From Pyropia haitanensis (lineage: Eukaryota; Rhodophyta; Bangiophyceae; Bangiales; Bangiaceae), in assembly GCA_008729055.1 (NCBI GenBank), contig SDUX01000009.1, forward strand, positions 566,806-630,805: a DNA stretch of 64,000 nucleotides. Direction: 5' to 3'. Position 1 is the stretch's first letter. Each line of letters opens with the position of its first letter. A program made the translations under genes and the position numbers. The notes under the pieces were generated by a model. That model worked only from the letters and a program-made list of their open reading frames with translations. It did not search any database and was not told the origin of the DNA. Shown in pieces: positions 31,664 through 41,042 of this stretch.

Positions 31664-32473
31664 CTACTTGCCATACGTTCGCGGGCGGCACCGCCCCCCC
31701 ACGCACGTCGTCGGCGCCCCACACACTGCGTTGGTGAAGCCGCCGCACCCCCCCCCCGCCGGCGACACGCGGAGGCACTTCCCCCCCCGGCACGACGTGT
31801 CCTTTGGGCACGTCGCCAGCGTCGACCGGCCGCACGGCCCGCCCAGGCGGGATGTCCGGGAGCACTTGCCGTCGCGGCACGCGACGCCCTTGGCACAATA
31901 GTAGATGGTCGTCCCGCCGCAGCGGCCGCCAATGGGGGACTGCTTCAGGCAGCGGCCGCCGCGGCAGCGGCCGCCCTTGACGCACACCGCGTGCGTGTCG
32001 CCGCCGCACGGCATGCCAATCCCCACCTTGCGCTTGCAAAAGCCGCCACGGCAGGTGCCGTCCCCGGTGCAGACGGCGTACGTGAAGCGGCCGCAGCGGC
32101 CGCCCAGTGGGGACACCCGCTGGCACGTGCCCCCGCGGCACGAGGTGCCCGTGCCGCAATAGGCAAACGAGGCGGCCGTGCAGGGCGCGCCGAGCGGCGC
32201 TTGGCGGCGACAGCGGCCGCCCTGACACACGTACGGCTGCGAGCAGCGCTGCCACCAGAGGCCGCACGAGCCGCCGGGCGGCACGCCGTACGTGGACGTC
32301 GTCCGCGCCGTGCCGGCGGCGGCGGCGGCGGCGGCGGTGGCGGCGTCGGCGGCGGCGGCGGGGGTGGCGGCGTCGGCGGCGGCGGCGGGGGTGGCGCCGC
32401 CGGAAGCGAGCGACACCAGCGCCACAAGCGCGGCGAGCGCCGCGGCGGCCATCACGGCCCGCTTGGCGGCCAT
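31664..32473 (-). CDS. Secreted protein of seven cysteine-rich repeats
   Basis: 269 aa from the ATG at 32473. A signal peptide (MAAKRAVMAAAALAALVALV) is followed by an Ala-rich linker encoded by a GGC tract. From about residue 63, seven tandem units of 29 residues fill the rest. Each follows C-x(6-7)-C-x5-C-x4-C, for example CGRFTYAVCTGDGTCRGGFC, and units are joined by a SPLGGRCG-type linker. All 28 cysteines are present, giving two likely disulfides per unit. The protein ends shortly after unit 7 (RPRTYGK). The spacing is reminiscent of small disulfide-rich extracellular domains, but I cannot name the family. Wall-matrix, lectin-like or defence roles are all open. No intron and no frame break. 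Confidence 0.8.
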   Translation of the reverse strand: MAAKRAVMAAAALAALVALVSLASGGATPAAAADAATPAAAADAATAAAAAAAGTARTTSTYGVPPGGSCGLWWQRCSQPYVCQGGRCRRQAPLGAPCTAASFAYCGTGTSCRGGTCQRVSPLGGRCGRFTYAVCTGDGTCRGGFCKRKVGIGMPCGGDTHAVCVKGGRCRGGRCLKQSPIGGRCGGTTIYYCAKGVACRDGKCSRTSRLGGPCGRSTLATCPKDTSCRGGKCLRVSPAGGGCGGFTNAVCGAPTTCVGGRCRPRTYGK

Positions 32474-33347
32474 GGTTGACGCCTTTGGGGGGGGGGTGGG
32501 GGGGGGAAGGTGGCAGAGGGGGTTGGGCGTGGCGCAGTGAAAGTGGGCAGATGACAACGGGCAGAGCGTGAAGACGTCCCAACGGTGGGCCAGAGGTCAG
32601 TAGGGGTGACGGTGGCGCGGTGGCTCGGGCGGGACGGTGAGGTGGGCCTGACGTACTGCCCTCCCAGCCGCCCCTGCCGGCGTCTCTTGTACAGCACGCG
32701 CCGCGTCCGCCGTTCTCCCCTCCGCCAATCGCCACCGCCCCAGGCGCAACGAGCCACACAGCGCCCCCCCCTCCCCCCCACGCCCCCCCCTCCCAGCAAC
32801 CCCCCCCCCCCCCCCGTCGCCCCAACCCCCCGCTCTCCCGTCAACCCCCCCCCGCCCTACTTTCAACCCGTCGGCCATTGACTCCCCCCCCTCTCCAAAC
32901 ACTGTCGTCACCCCCGCCTGCCGCGCCTCCCACCCCACCCCCCCCCCCCTCCCGCGCCGCGGGTCTCCCTCCCCGGCATGCCTCCGCCCCCCCAAACGGC
33001 CATACATAATCGCCAACACGGGCGCGCCACGGCGTCCGCCCGCGGCGGCTCGGACGTCCGCTCCCCCACCCCCCTCCTCCCCCCCCCCGCCCCCCGCCAC
33101 CCCCCCCACTATGTACGGCCCTCCCCCGACCCCATCCACTCGCCTTCTTCCAGCCCCCCTCCCCTTCCGCAGCAGCCGTTCCACCCCACCGCCCCGCCTC
33201 CCTGGGGAGCGGGCACGCGCCACACACGGGTGGCAGCCGGCGGTGCCCCCCCCCCGTTTCCCCCCACAAGCGGAAGCAGCGTAGGGCATGGCGGCGGCTG
33301 CCGCGGCGCGGCGGGCTGCCGCCATCCCGCCGCTACACCCAGCCTCC

Positions 33348-33390
<43 letters not shown>

Positions 33391-33480
33391 CGCGGCGCGG
33401 CGCGGCGCGGGGCGACCGCTCCGCCCCTCGCCGGCCGCCCCGCGGCGCGACCACGACCGCGCCGCGACGTGTGGCTCCCT
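32474..33480. other. Upstream region of the Cys-rich gene, C-homopolymer-rich
   Basis: Long C runs on the plus strand (about 32760-33120) and a short GGC tract at 33355-33390. No gene is supported. Confidence 0.5.
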
Positions 33481-33530
33481 AGCGTCTATTCTACCGACCG
33501 GATTCCAGGATCCTCTCCGGATTGTAGAAT
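33481..33530 (+). repeat. Left terminus of a CTAG-flanked TIR element family
   Basis: The sequence ctagcgtctattctaccgac matches the left end at 57467 (ctagtgtctattctaccgac) with one change. It is followed by a different set of palindromes (ggattc/gaatcc and ggatcc based). The matching right end was not found downstream, so the element is truncated or its end has decayed. Confidence 0.6.
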
Positions 33531-33959
33531 CCGGTATTTCGGCTCCTGTTTTCTCGCACTTCCGTGAAACTCGGGCTGCGAAGGACGCACCAGTGATCAA
33601 CAGGTGCGCTGCCACCCCTCGCACTATCACCCTCCGCTGTCATCACAAATCGTATCCGTTTCTGTGTCCACATTTTCTTTCCCTCTTTCACACCTGGCTA
33701 TTTTGTCTACTCTCCTTTTTCGGCAGGTTCCCCCCTTCCCACCCATGGCCAAAGCCCCCCACCCCCGCCACGAGGCCATTCCGTCTCTTCCTCCCCCCAC
33801 GCCCCCCCCCCCCCTTTTCTCTCCTCTTCCGCTGTCGAGAGCTCCGGCTCATGCCGCCCCTACCCCTCCCAGGAGCACTAGGGCCAAAAGACAAGACCTG
33901 CGCTTGTCGGATGGTGTCCAGGTGCACACAGAAGCAATTACGGTGTCGAACTTCTCTGA

Positions 33960-35272
33960 GTGCGCACGATTTTTGGGCTCCCAGACGTCGTTCGTGACCG
34001 GAACTACAGGTTAGACCCCCTCGGGAAAAGTCCGACCCGCTCGGGAAAGGTTCCCGGGAAAGGTCGGCACCTAACCATCAACCAGCACCGGGCTGCTCAC
34101 GTCACTCCAAGCGAGTCCATTTGTGTCGACGAATCCATGTCGAGATGGAACGGGTAAAGTGGCAAATGGATCTCCCGGGGACTGCCGGCGTACGTCGCAA
34201 TTGATTGCAAGCCGGAGAATAGATGCGAAATCCAGAATGCCGCCTGCGGCCGAAGCGGAATTCTGCTAAAAAGGAGCGAAGTCACGACGGCTGAATACGA
34301 GATATCAGCTGCTGGGGGCGACGACGCGGACCTGCCGCACGGTACCGTCGTCCTCAAGAGGCTGATGGCTCCTTGGGCGGGCACCAAGCGCATCATTTGT
34401 GCTGACAGCAACTATGCGAGCGTTGCCCCTGCTCAACAGCTCCTCGGAACGGGCTTGCGGTTCGTTGGGGTGGTGAAAACGGCTACGCGCGGGTAACCGA
34501 TGGGCGCCCTATCGGCCATCCCCTTGCGGTCGCGCGGGCAGCACGCTTCCTTCTCGCACGTCATCGCGGACAATGTCACGGACTTAATGGCGGTGCAGTG
34601 GGTGGATCGCAAACGGTGGTATTTTATCGCATCGGCATCAAGCTTTTCTTCCGGGGCACGGTGCGAGCGCATGCAATGGCGACTGACGGGCGAGCCTGCG
34701 GAGCGCGTTTCACTTTCCTTGCCTTAACCGCAAGTTGCTGAGCTGTACTACAGTGTGTACGCTACCATCGACCGCCACTTTTGCTGCAGACAGGGCGACC
34801 TCCGACTGGAGCGGAAGTGCATCACGCACGACTGGTCAATGCGAGTGAATATGTTACCCTGCTGGAAATCTATATCGTGGACGCGTGGATGCTCTATATG
34901 GGTGCGCGCGAGGCGGCAGCGGGTCTGACGCAAGCTGAATTCTACGAGGACCGAGCCGCGAAACTCATTCAAAACACGTTAGACAGCTCAGGCTATCGCA
35001 GCAGGGCGGCGCCGGCCGATGTGCCACGGGAGGACGTGGGTGGACTTGCGCGGTATGGCGTCGGTCTGCACTTGGTCCCGACTCTCAAGCGCAAGGGAGG
35101 AGACGCGAGGCTGGCTCAACGCGACTGCCGGGTTTGGAAGCAGAATTGCTTATCCTTTGTGTGCTCGCACTGCCGGGAGACCGGCGACGGCGAAGTAGTT
35201 TGCTGCTGGCCACAGTCTGGCCGCGATTGCTTCCAGAACCACATAGAAATTACGCATGACTTGGACGTGTAA
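33960..35272 (+). pseudogene. piggyBac-like transposase, broken
   Basis: The translation follows the DDE_Tnp_1_7 (piggyBac/PGBD) family. First comes NQHRAAHVTPSESICVDES with the first catalytic Asp, then GLPAYVAIDCKPENRCEIQN, ACGRSGIL, KRIICADSNYASV with the second Asp, GLRFVGVVKTATRG, and MAVQWVDRKRWYFIAS. Past these lie ELYYSVYATIDRHFCCRQ and THDWSMRVNM, and a C-terminal Cys/His segment (CSHCRETGDGEVV). In-frame stops lie at 34155, 34494 and 34725, and a frameshift occurs near 34860 between the HDWSMRVNM part and the IYIVDAWMLYMGAREAAAGL part. The gene cannot make an active enzyme. N-terminal sequence before 33960 and the element ends (TTAA sites) were not located. Confidence 0.85.
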
Positions 35273-36006
35273 GTTTGATTCAAGAGAAATGTAGTGGAAT
35301 AACGGCGAAATAGTTGAGGAGAAGCTTGCTGGCCGTGGGGAGGCCGCCGGCTGCAGCCGACGTCACTTCCACCCCGGGCACCACCCCTATCTACGGTGTT
35401 CAAATGTTGGAACACCGCTCGAATGGTGAAACACCGCCGGATGTGCGTTTCCAGCTCGTTTGCCCATTGTTTGCCTCTCAGAACAGGCAAGCCAATAGAA
35501 AGAGAAGCAAGACGTGGTGAAAAAAACAAAAACATAGGCAAGAAGGCTGTCCCGACGATCTCTCTGACAACGTAAAGAAAATTCATAGCAACAATGTTCT
35601 TCCACTCCTCCACCCGGAAACAAGCAGTGGAAGCGGTTATACGCCGTATAGTCTCCGATCAGTACGTAAATGCCAGAAAACTTGACGAGGAATGGTTTCG
35701 TGGTCAAATGGAGATCTATTCTGCCTCCCAGAGAAGCATTACGGCCACACAGGCGACGCTGACCGGCCACCACTCGCGCGGGCGGCTCGCACGGCGGACG
35801 AAAGAGCGCGCCTACATCAATTATCGCCCCGTCGTCCAACGACAGCGCTCACACACCTCTCCGCTACCTTCCCCTCCCCCCCCCCCCCTCCTCCCCCCGG
35901 CATCTGCCGCCCCCACCCCCCCCCTCCCCCACCCGCCACCGTCCCCGCCCTGGGCGTCTGCTGGCCCCTCTCTACCTGTGGCACTCAAGTGTTTGGCGCG
36001 GCAAGC
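35273..36006. other. Between two broken transposases, no gene seen
   Basis: Contains a C-rich stretch (35870-35950). It may be the 5' flank of the pogo-like element. Confidence 0.45.
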
Positions 36007-37560
36007 ATGCCACCGAAGCCTCGCACGCCGACCATCACTGTCCGAAAGCTGAAGAACCGGCGCGTGGTAACTGCGGCTGGGCTGGTTCGGGGCGGCCGCA
36101 GCATCCGGCATGCAATGGAGGAGGTCAAAAAACAAGTGGGGCCGCATGAGCGGGCGACCGTTGGTTCCATCGAAGGTTTTGATATTTCCAAGCTCCACCA
36201 TTGCCAGGCCGTGGAGATTGTCTTGGCGGAGCTGCCAGCCGAAGAACAAGTCAAGTGGAAGAGCACGCGGCCGTCAAAGGGTTGGGTGCGGCGGTTCTGC
36301 GCTCGCCACGGCTTGCGGTTCCGTCACGAGAGCCGAGTGGAGGGGGTGAGGGCGCGGGTCACGACCACGGCCAACGTGGCATCCCACCTATCCATCCTCC
36401 AGCACCTCGCTGCTACCCATGGGATTACCGCGGAGCGCATGTCCAATTGGGACGAGACAGGGTTCTCTCTGGGCTCCATGGCGGCAACCAAAACCAAGGT
36501 GCTGGTGGACCCCAAGGTTGGGCGGTCGCTGTCGCGGGGCGTATCCGTCGGCAAGGACGCTGAACATGTCACCCTCGGCGCCGCTGTGGCGGCGACCGGT
36601 CATGCTTACAGCCCCATTGTCGTGCTCCCGGGGACCGGAGTCAAGTACCGCGAGCTGGAACGGGGAGACGGAGACGCCGGCGGATTATTTTCCAAGCGGT
36701 GCCAAGGTGTTTTACCGTACCCCTGCGGGTGTCAACGACGAAATAATGCTGGCGTGGGTGGACAGCTACCTGGCTGAAACGAAGGAGTTGCGGCGCACGG
36801 GGAAGGCGCTGGTGATATTCGATGGATATTCAAGCCATCTGTCGCTACGTGTTCTGCTTCGATTGGTGGAAAAGAACGTGATCGTCTACGCCCTTCCCGC
36901 GCACACGTCCCACTTGACACAACCGCTGGACGTCACCGTCTTCGGGCCGATGAAGGAGGCCGTGAAGAGCCGCGTCAGCGCCTACGTGAACAGCCTGGCC
37001 AACGTGCTGAGCAAATTCATCATCTACACCGTCTGTGAACTGATTACCGAGGCATATGTGCTGGCTGCCACCCCGCAAACATCAAAGCCGGCTTTGAGCG
37101 CACCGGGCTGTGGCCGCTGTCTCCCGCTGCCTTTTGTGACGCGACCTTTGCCATCAGCGATGCCTACTCCGACGAGGGCGGCGCCGACGCCACTGACCCG
37201 TGGCTGGAAGTGCACGAGCGTTTTTTTATGCGGGGGGAGTCGCTGGCGAATGCAGTTGTCGTCACCAAGACGGGTTCTGTGAGTACGACGGCTGGCTGCC
37301 ATGTCTCGAGCAGCGCAGTTTTTGCAGTTTTGCGGGCCTAGGAGGTCGCGCGGTCGCTGGCCGAGAGCAACAAAGTGAAGGCCGCGGCGGCGGCGGCGCA
37401 GAAAAAGGAGGAACGGGTGGCGGCAGCGGCTGAGCGGGCGGCAGCGGCAGAATGTGCGCGCCGCGTGAGAGAGCAAGCGGAGGAGAGCCTCCTGCTGGAG
37501 TTATCGGCAGCCCGAAATGCTGCGCGCCTCCAAGCCCGACCGCTCCCTGTGGGCGTTTAA
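36007..37560 (+). pseudogene. pogo/Tigger-like DDE transposase, frameshifted
   Basis: Starts MPPKPRTPTITVRKLKNRR at 36007. A CENP-B/Tc5-type DNA-binding segment ends in GWVRRFCARHGLRFRHES. The DDE_1 core follows: MSNWDETGFSLGSM (first Asp), VIFDGYSSHLS (second Asp), and PAHTSHLTQPLDVTVFGPMK. The frame shifts by one base near 36680 and again near 37060, after which IKAGFERTGLWPLSPAAF, typical of the family C-terminus, is readable in the third frame. A GTGAGT near 37278 and a following CAG/TAG suggest an intron before an Ala/Glu-rich coiled-coil tail that ends at 37560. The two shifts make it a pseudogene unless they are sequence errors. Confidence 0.85.
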
Positions 37561-37929
37561 ATTGCCAAGGAGCGGGCCCGAGGTCGTAGCTTGTGACCGG
37601 CTACAGGTTGTGCCCCATTTGCTGTTTGTGTGGGGGCACTTTCCGATATTATTAGTGACTTTGTTTTTTTGTCTCATGGGCCGATGCAGAGAGCAGAGTG
37701 CTCCTGGCGGCGACTTGGCAATTTTCTGTGTGGGTGGAGCTGCAACGTGACAGGTGATAGCCCTGTTCACTGGACGCCTAAGGGTGCAGGGAGAGAACGT
37801 CACAAGCATAGATAGGAAAGAGAAAAAAAAGAAGCGTGGATGAGGGCATTCCCGCTTTCAGATGTATCACGCAGCGGGTATGGAGAGGAGGGAGACGGGA
37901 TGCGGCGGGGCCCAGCCGACGTCGGTCCC
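37561..37929. other. Between pogo-like pseudogene and tandem repeat, no gene seen
   Basis: Holds about 370 bases of ordinary composition, with a T-rich patch (37645-37680). The right end of the pogo-like element may lie here but I could not identify it. Confidence 0.4.
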
Positions 37930-38180
37930 TTCTAAAGCCATCGCTAGGGGGGGAGGACGGGGGAAAAAACGGGCGTCCTGCCCTCGCAAGCGGGGGGCGT
38001 GCAGCGTCCGTTCCTCATGCAGCCATGGCCAGAGGGAGGGCGGGGGGACGGGCATGCGTCCAGCCTTGGCAAGCGGGGCGCGCTCAGCGTCCGTCTTTTT
38101 TGTAGCAACGGCCTATGGGAAAGCAGGGAGAAGGGCGGGCTTCCAGCCGTGGCGAGCGGGCGGAGAACAGCGGGGGGGGA
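37930..38180. repeat. Three-copy tandem repeat, 83-bp period
   Basis: The landmark gc(a/g)agcggg occurs at 37986, 38069 and 38152, exactly 83 bp apart. Each unit also holds a (c/a)gccatgg-like start and a cagcgtccgt end. Copies are about 75-80% alike. It abuts the gypsy insertion. Confidence 0.75.
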
Positions 38181-38409
38181 GTAGCAGGGGGTTCGGGGTG
38201 CGAGAGGCGAGCAGATGACGCGGCGAGGACGCGGGGGTGACCCGGGGGGGGGAGCTGGGAGGGGGGCACAGGAGGGCGGAGTGGGAGGTGTGGCGTCGAG
38301 TGGGGGTACTTGGGGGGGCGGTTGCATGGCAGGGGCGCCTTCAGGGTGGCATGAAAGAGGGCAGCTTGAGAGGGAGGGGCGTGGAAAAAAGAAAAGGGAG
38401 GGTGGCGCG

Positions 38410-38930
38410 TGTGACAAACCCCGAATCTGGGTTTGAATATTCGGAGCAAGTGGCTCAGAATTGAGATTGGATTTCACCCGACCCATGAGTGAAATATTCC
38501 GATTTCAGCTCGAAGTTCCGACTGGGACTTTCGGCACCCCATTTGCAGAGTATTGCAGTGGTTCGTATCTTGGGGATTTTTGCGCGGGAGCCAGACGGAT
38601 TTCTACGCTTGCTTGCTTTGATTGTGGAGCCTTTTTATTGGGTGGTCTGAGTGTTCATTTTGTGCGTGTTTTGCGAGGGGTGTGCGCGCGCATGCGTGCA
38701 CACGAGGGTTTATATGCGCGGGACAGCAAGGCGGGGAGGGCCCCCCTTGGCTGCCAAGTAAACTCCGTCTGGCTCCGACACATCTGGTTCGTGCCTTGGC
38801 GAGTCGGCCACTCGTCACACGCAAGTCGCGTGTTGGTGTTGCACGGGTTGCTTCCGGTGTTCCAAGTTGGGACCCGAGCGTGCGTGTTCCGCCCCCACAA
38901 GTTGTGGGTCGGCGTAGCCATACTGCTACA
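38410..38930 (+). repeat. 5' LTR of the gypsy element
   Basis: 521 bp, bounded by TG (tgtgacaaac) and CA (actgctaca). A TATA box (tttatatg, 38709-38716) in its second half marks the probable end of U3. Other copies in the window: 46459-46979 (3' LTR), 47944-48464 (solo) and 1-120 (fragment). Confidence 0.95.
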
Positions 38931-38932
38931 GT

Positions 38933-38948
38933 TGGTGGATCAGCGGGG
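38933..38948 (+). promoter_or_regulatory. Candidate primer-binding site
   Basis: TGGTGGATCAGCGGGG starts two bases after the LTR. PBS sequences begin with TGG, the complement of the tRNA CCA end. I could not match it to a specific tRNA; it is not the common TGGTATCAGAGC of initiator Met. Confidence 0.55.
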
Positions 38949-39237
38949 GAGAGGACATCGACTCGGAGTCCCCTCTTTTGGTGGGGAAACTGAGTTGGTT
39001 TCTCTCCCCCTACGGCACCGTGACTTCGAGCCGTCTCATCGACTCCCCCTTGTACTCCGAGGTTCGCGGGGCGACAAGGTGAGCGTCCGGAGTTCGGACG
39101 GGGCCACGGAGTAACGACCCCTCACCGCTTTCGTCGCGTAAGCGGAGGGGCGGTTGTGTTCCGTGCTCCCACGCCGACGATCCCCGACTCTGGGCACCGT
39201 AACGTCATTTTGGTGACTCAACTTGAGTCCCGGAGTG

Positions 39238-40998
39238 ATGGCGGGCGCGGAAGACTCTCCCGCCGCGCCGTTTGTACCTGGGGAGGGGGAGCGGATGCGT
39301 CCCCCTTCGGGCGGAGTACCCCCCAGGACGGGCAGCGTGGATGAGTCGGGTCGCCAGGGGCGACCCCTTCGGCGTTCGGCCAGGTTCCGACCTACGCCAT
39401 CCTCCGTCGACTCGAGCGGAGGTCGCCCTCCTCCGGCGGGTGTGCCGAGCCAGACTCCGGCTCAGGTGCCCCTACCGGAGGACGATGACACTCTCTTCGG
39501 CACGGGACTGTCGGCCTTGGGTGCTGGGGGCAGAGGCTCCGTACCCCGGGACGGCGAGTCCGCGCCCCCTTTGGTTCCGGAAGGACCGGGCGGTAGCTCA
39601 AGTCGAGCTCCGCCGGGGTCCACCGGGAGCCTGGATGCCAGTGTGGTGACAGCCATCGCACAAGTTGTGCGTGAGGAGGTGGGGCGGGCGCTACAGGAAA
39701 AGTCTCCTGCGCCTGGGCAGGCCTCCCGGCATGAGCGGCGTGGGGAGCAAGTTGCTCCCCGCCGAAAGTACCGTTCTCGTTCGCCTGCCCACTCGAGCGA
39801 GGCGTCGAGTGGGGAGGAGGCCGTTCGACATGGACGGCAGGAGCCACGGGATCCTCCCAAAGTCCGGGAGATTCCCAAGAAGATAGTGGTTAACAATCCT
39901 CTATACGCGGACGTCTTCGACTGTGAGACGTACGCGTTGGTCAACAAGTCGGTGACCTACACTAACCGCCAGGCCCATACTCTGGGCCGGCGCAAGAAGG
40001 ACGTGGCTCAGTCCTTCGGGGTCCGGTCTGAGTGGGACGGGACCCCGCCACTGAAGGTCTTCCAGTTTTTGCGTAAGTTCGCAAAAGCCTGCGATGACAA
40101 TGATGTCTCTGAAGCAGAGGCGTTCTTCATGCTTCAGGACTTCACCAAGGAGCCACTCCGCTCCGAGGTGATGAGCGTCATGCCAAGTCGGCATGGCGGC
40201 AACCCCGGTGAGGTCTCCTCCTACTTGGAGTTGATCAACTGGGTGTTGCGCTACCACGCGGACGAGGCGTCTCTCGCCGCGCAGGTAGAGGAGTTTAATC
40301 GTGCCACCCAGAGTGAGGGTGCGGACGAGCGGACGTTCGCTGAGAGACTCCGTCAGCTGAACGTCCTTTGTGGATTTACTCATCCACAAGGCGTCATCAA
40401 AGGGCGTTTTGTGGAGGGTGTCCACCGTTCCGCTCGCGCGACTGTGCGCGAGCGCAACACGCCTGGTATGACGCTGGCCGAGTTGGCCCGCGTCGCCCAA
40501 ACCAAGGGCGAAGAATACCGTTGGATCGTGTCTGACCAACGGAAGGAGAGAGAGAAGGAGACTAAGAGCGCGGAGGCGACTCGCCTTCGTCGCGCGGCCA
40601 GGGCGGCCCAGTACCCTCGGGTACGCCCGGCTGTGGCTGCTACCTCGACTCAAGAGGAAGCTGATGTCGTGGCGGCCATCCCGGAAACTCCCCAGGGAAA
40701 GGCGACGCCACAGACATCGAAGAGCGACCGGCCGTGTTGGCAGTGCTCGAAGACGGGTCACTGGGCGTCTCAGTGCCCCGCCCTGGAATCGCGTCTGCGA
40801 GCCATCTTGGCTCGCAGCATGAGTCTTGGGACCCGGGGAACTCCCCCGAGTTCCCGCTCCAACCCAACTCGGGTTGGTGCCATCACCCAACAGGGGCCGG
40901 AGGGGACTGACAAGAGTCTTGAGGAGGGGGAGGCACCCACCTCAAGCTCGAGTGAGAGCACCCCTTCCTCATCCGACTCGGGTGAGGGAAACGCCTAG
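39238..40998 (+). CDS. gag: Gag polyprotein of the gypsy element
   Basis: 586 aa from the ATG at 39238. The N-terminal 200 residues are Ser/Pro/Arg-rich and disordered. The central 200 residues form the retrotransposon gag capsid fold (PPLKVFQFLRKFAKACDDND, FFMLQDFTKEPLRSEVMSV, SYLELINWVLRYH). A CCHC zinc knuckle, CWQCSKTGHWASQC, lies at residues 500-513 and binds RNA. The tail is acidic and Ser-rich. It ends with TAG at 40996-40998, inside the start of the pol frame. The first ATG after the leader was chosen; frame is open five codons further upstream. Confidence 0.92.
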   Translation: MAGAEDSPAAPFVPGEGERMRPPSGGVPPRTGSVDESGRQGRPLRRSARFRPTPSSVDSSGGRPPPAGVPSQTPAQVPLPEDDDTLFGTGLSALGAGGRGSVPRDGESAPPLVPEGPGGSSSRAPPGSTGSLDASVVTAIAQVVREEVGRALQEKSPAPGQASRHERRGEQVAPRRKYRSRSPAHSSEASSGEEAVRHGRQEPRDPPKVREIPKKIVVNNPLYADVFDCETYALVNKSVTYTNRQAHTLGRRKKDVAQSFGVRSEWDGTPPLKVFQFLRKFAKACDDNDVSEAEAFFMLQDFTKEPLRSEVMSVMPSRHGGNPGEVSSYLELINWVLRYHADEASLAAQVEEFNRATQSEGADERTFAERLRQLNVLCGFTHPQGVIKGRFVEGVHRSARATVRERNTPGMTLAELARVAQTKGEEYRWIVSDQRKEREKETKSAEATRLRRAARAAQYPRVRPAVAATSTQEEADVVAAIPETPQGKATPQTSKSDRPCWQCSKTGHWASQCPALESRLRAILARSMSLGTRGTPPSSRSNPTRVGAITQQGPEGTDKSLEEGEAPTSSSSESTPSSSDSGEGNA

Positions 40999-41042
40999 CC
41001 GCTGGAGTCGAGTTGACCCCACAGACCTCGGCGGCAGGTCAA
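40986..41042 (+). promoter_or_regulatory. -1 programmed frameshift site joining gag and pol
   Basis: In gag frame the sequence reads G GGA AAC (40986-40992), a canonical X-XXY-YYZ slippery heptamer. The pol frame is closed by TGA at 40983-40985 and open from 40986; gag stops at 40998. So the 13-nt overlap holds exactly one possible slip site. Five bases downstream, GCCGC (40998-41002) can pair with GCGGC (41031-41035), and TTGACC (41013-41018) with GGTCAA (41037-41042). The order fits a pseudoknot, though loop lengths are unusual. Confidence 0.75.
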
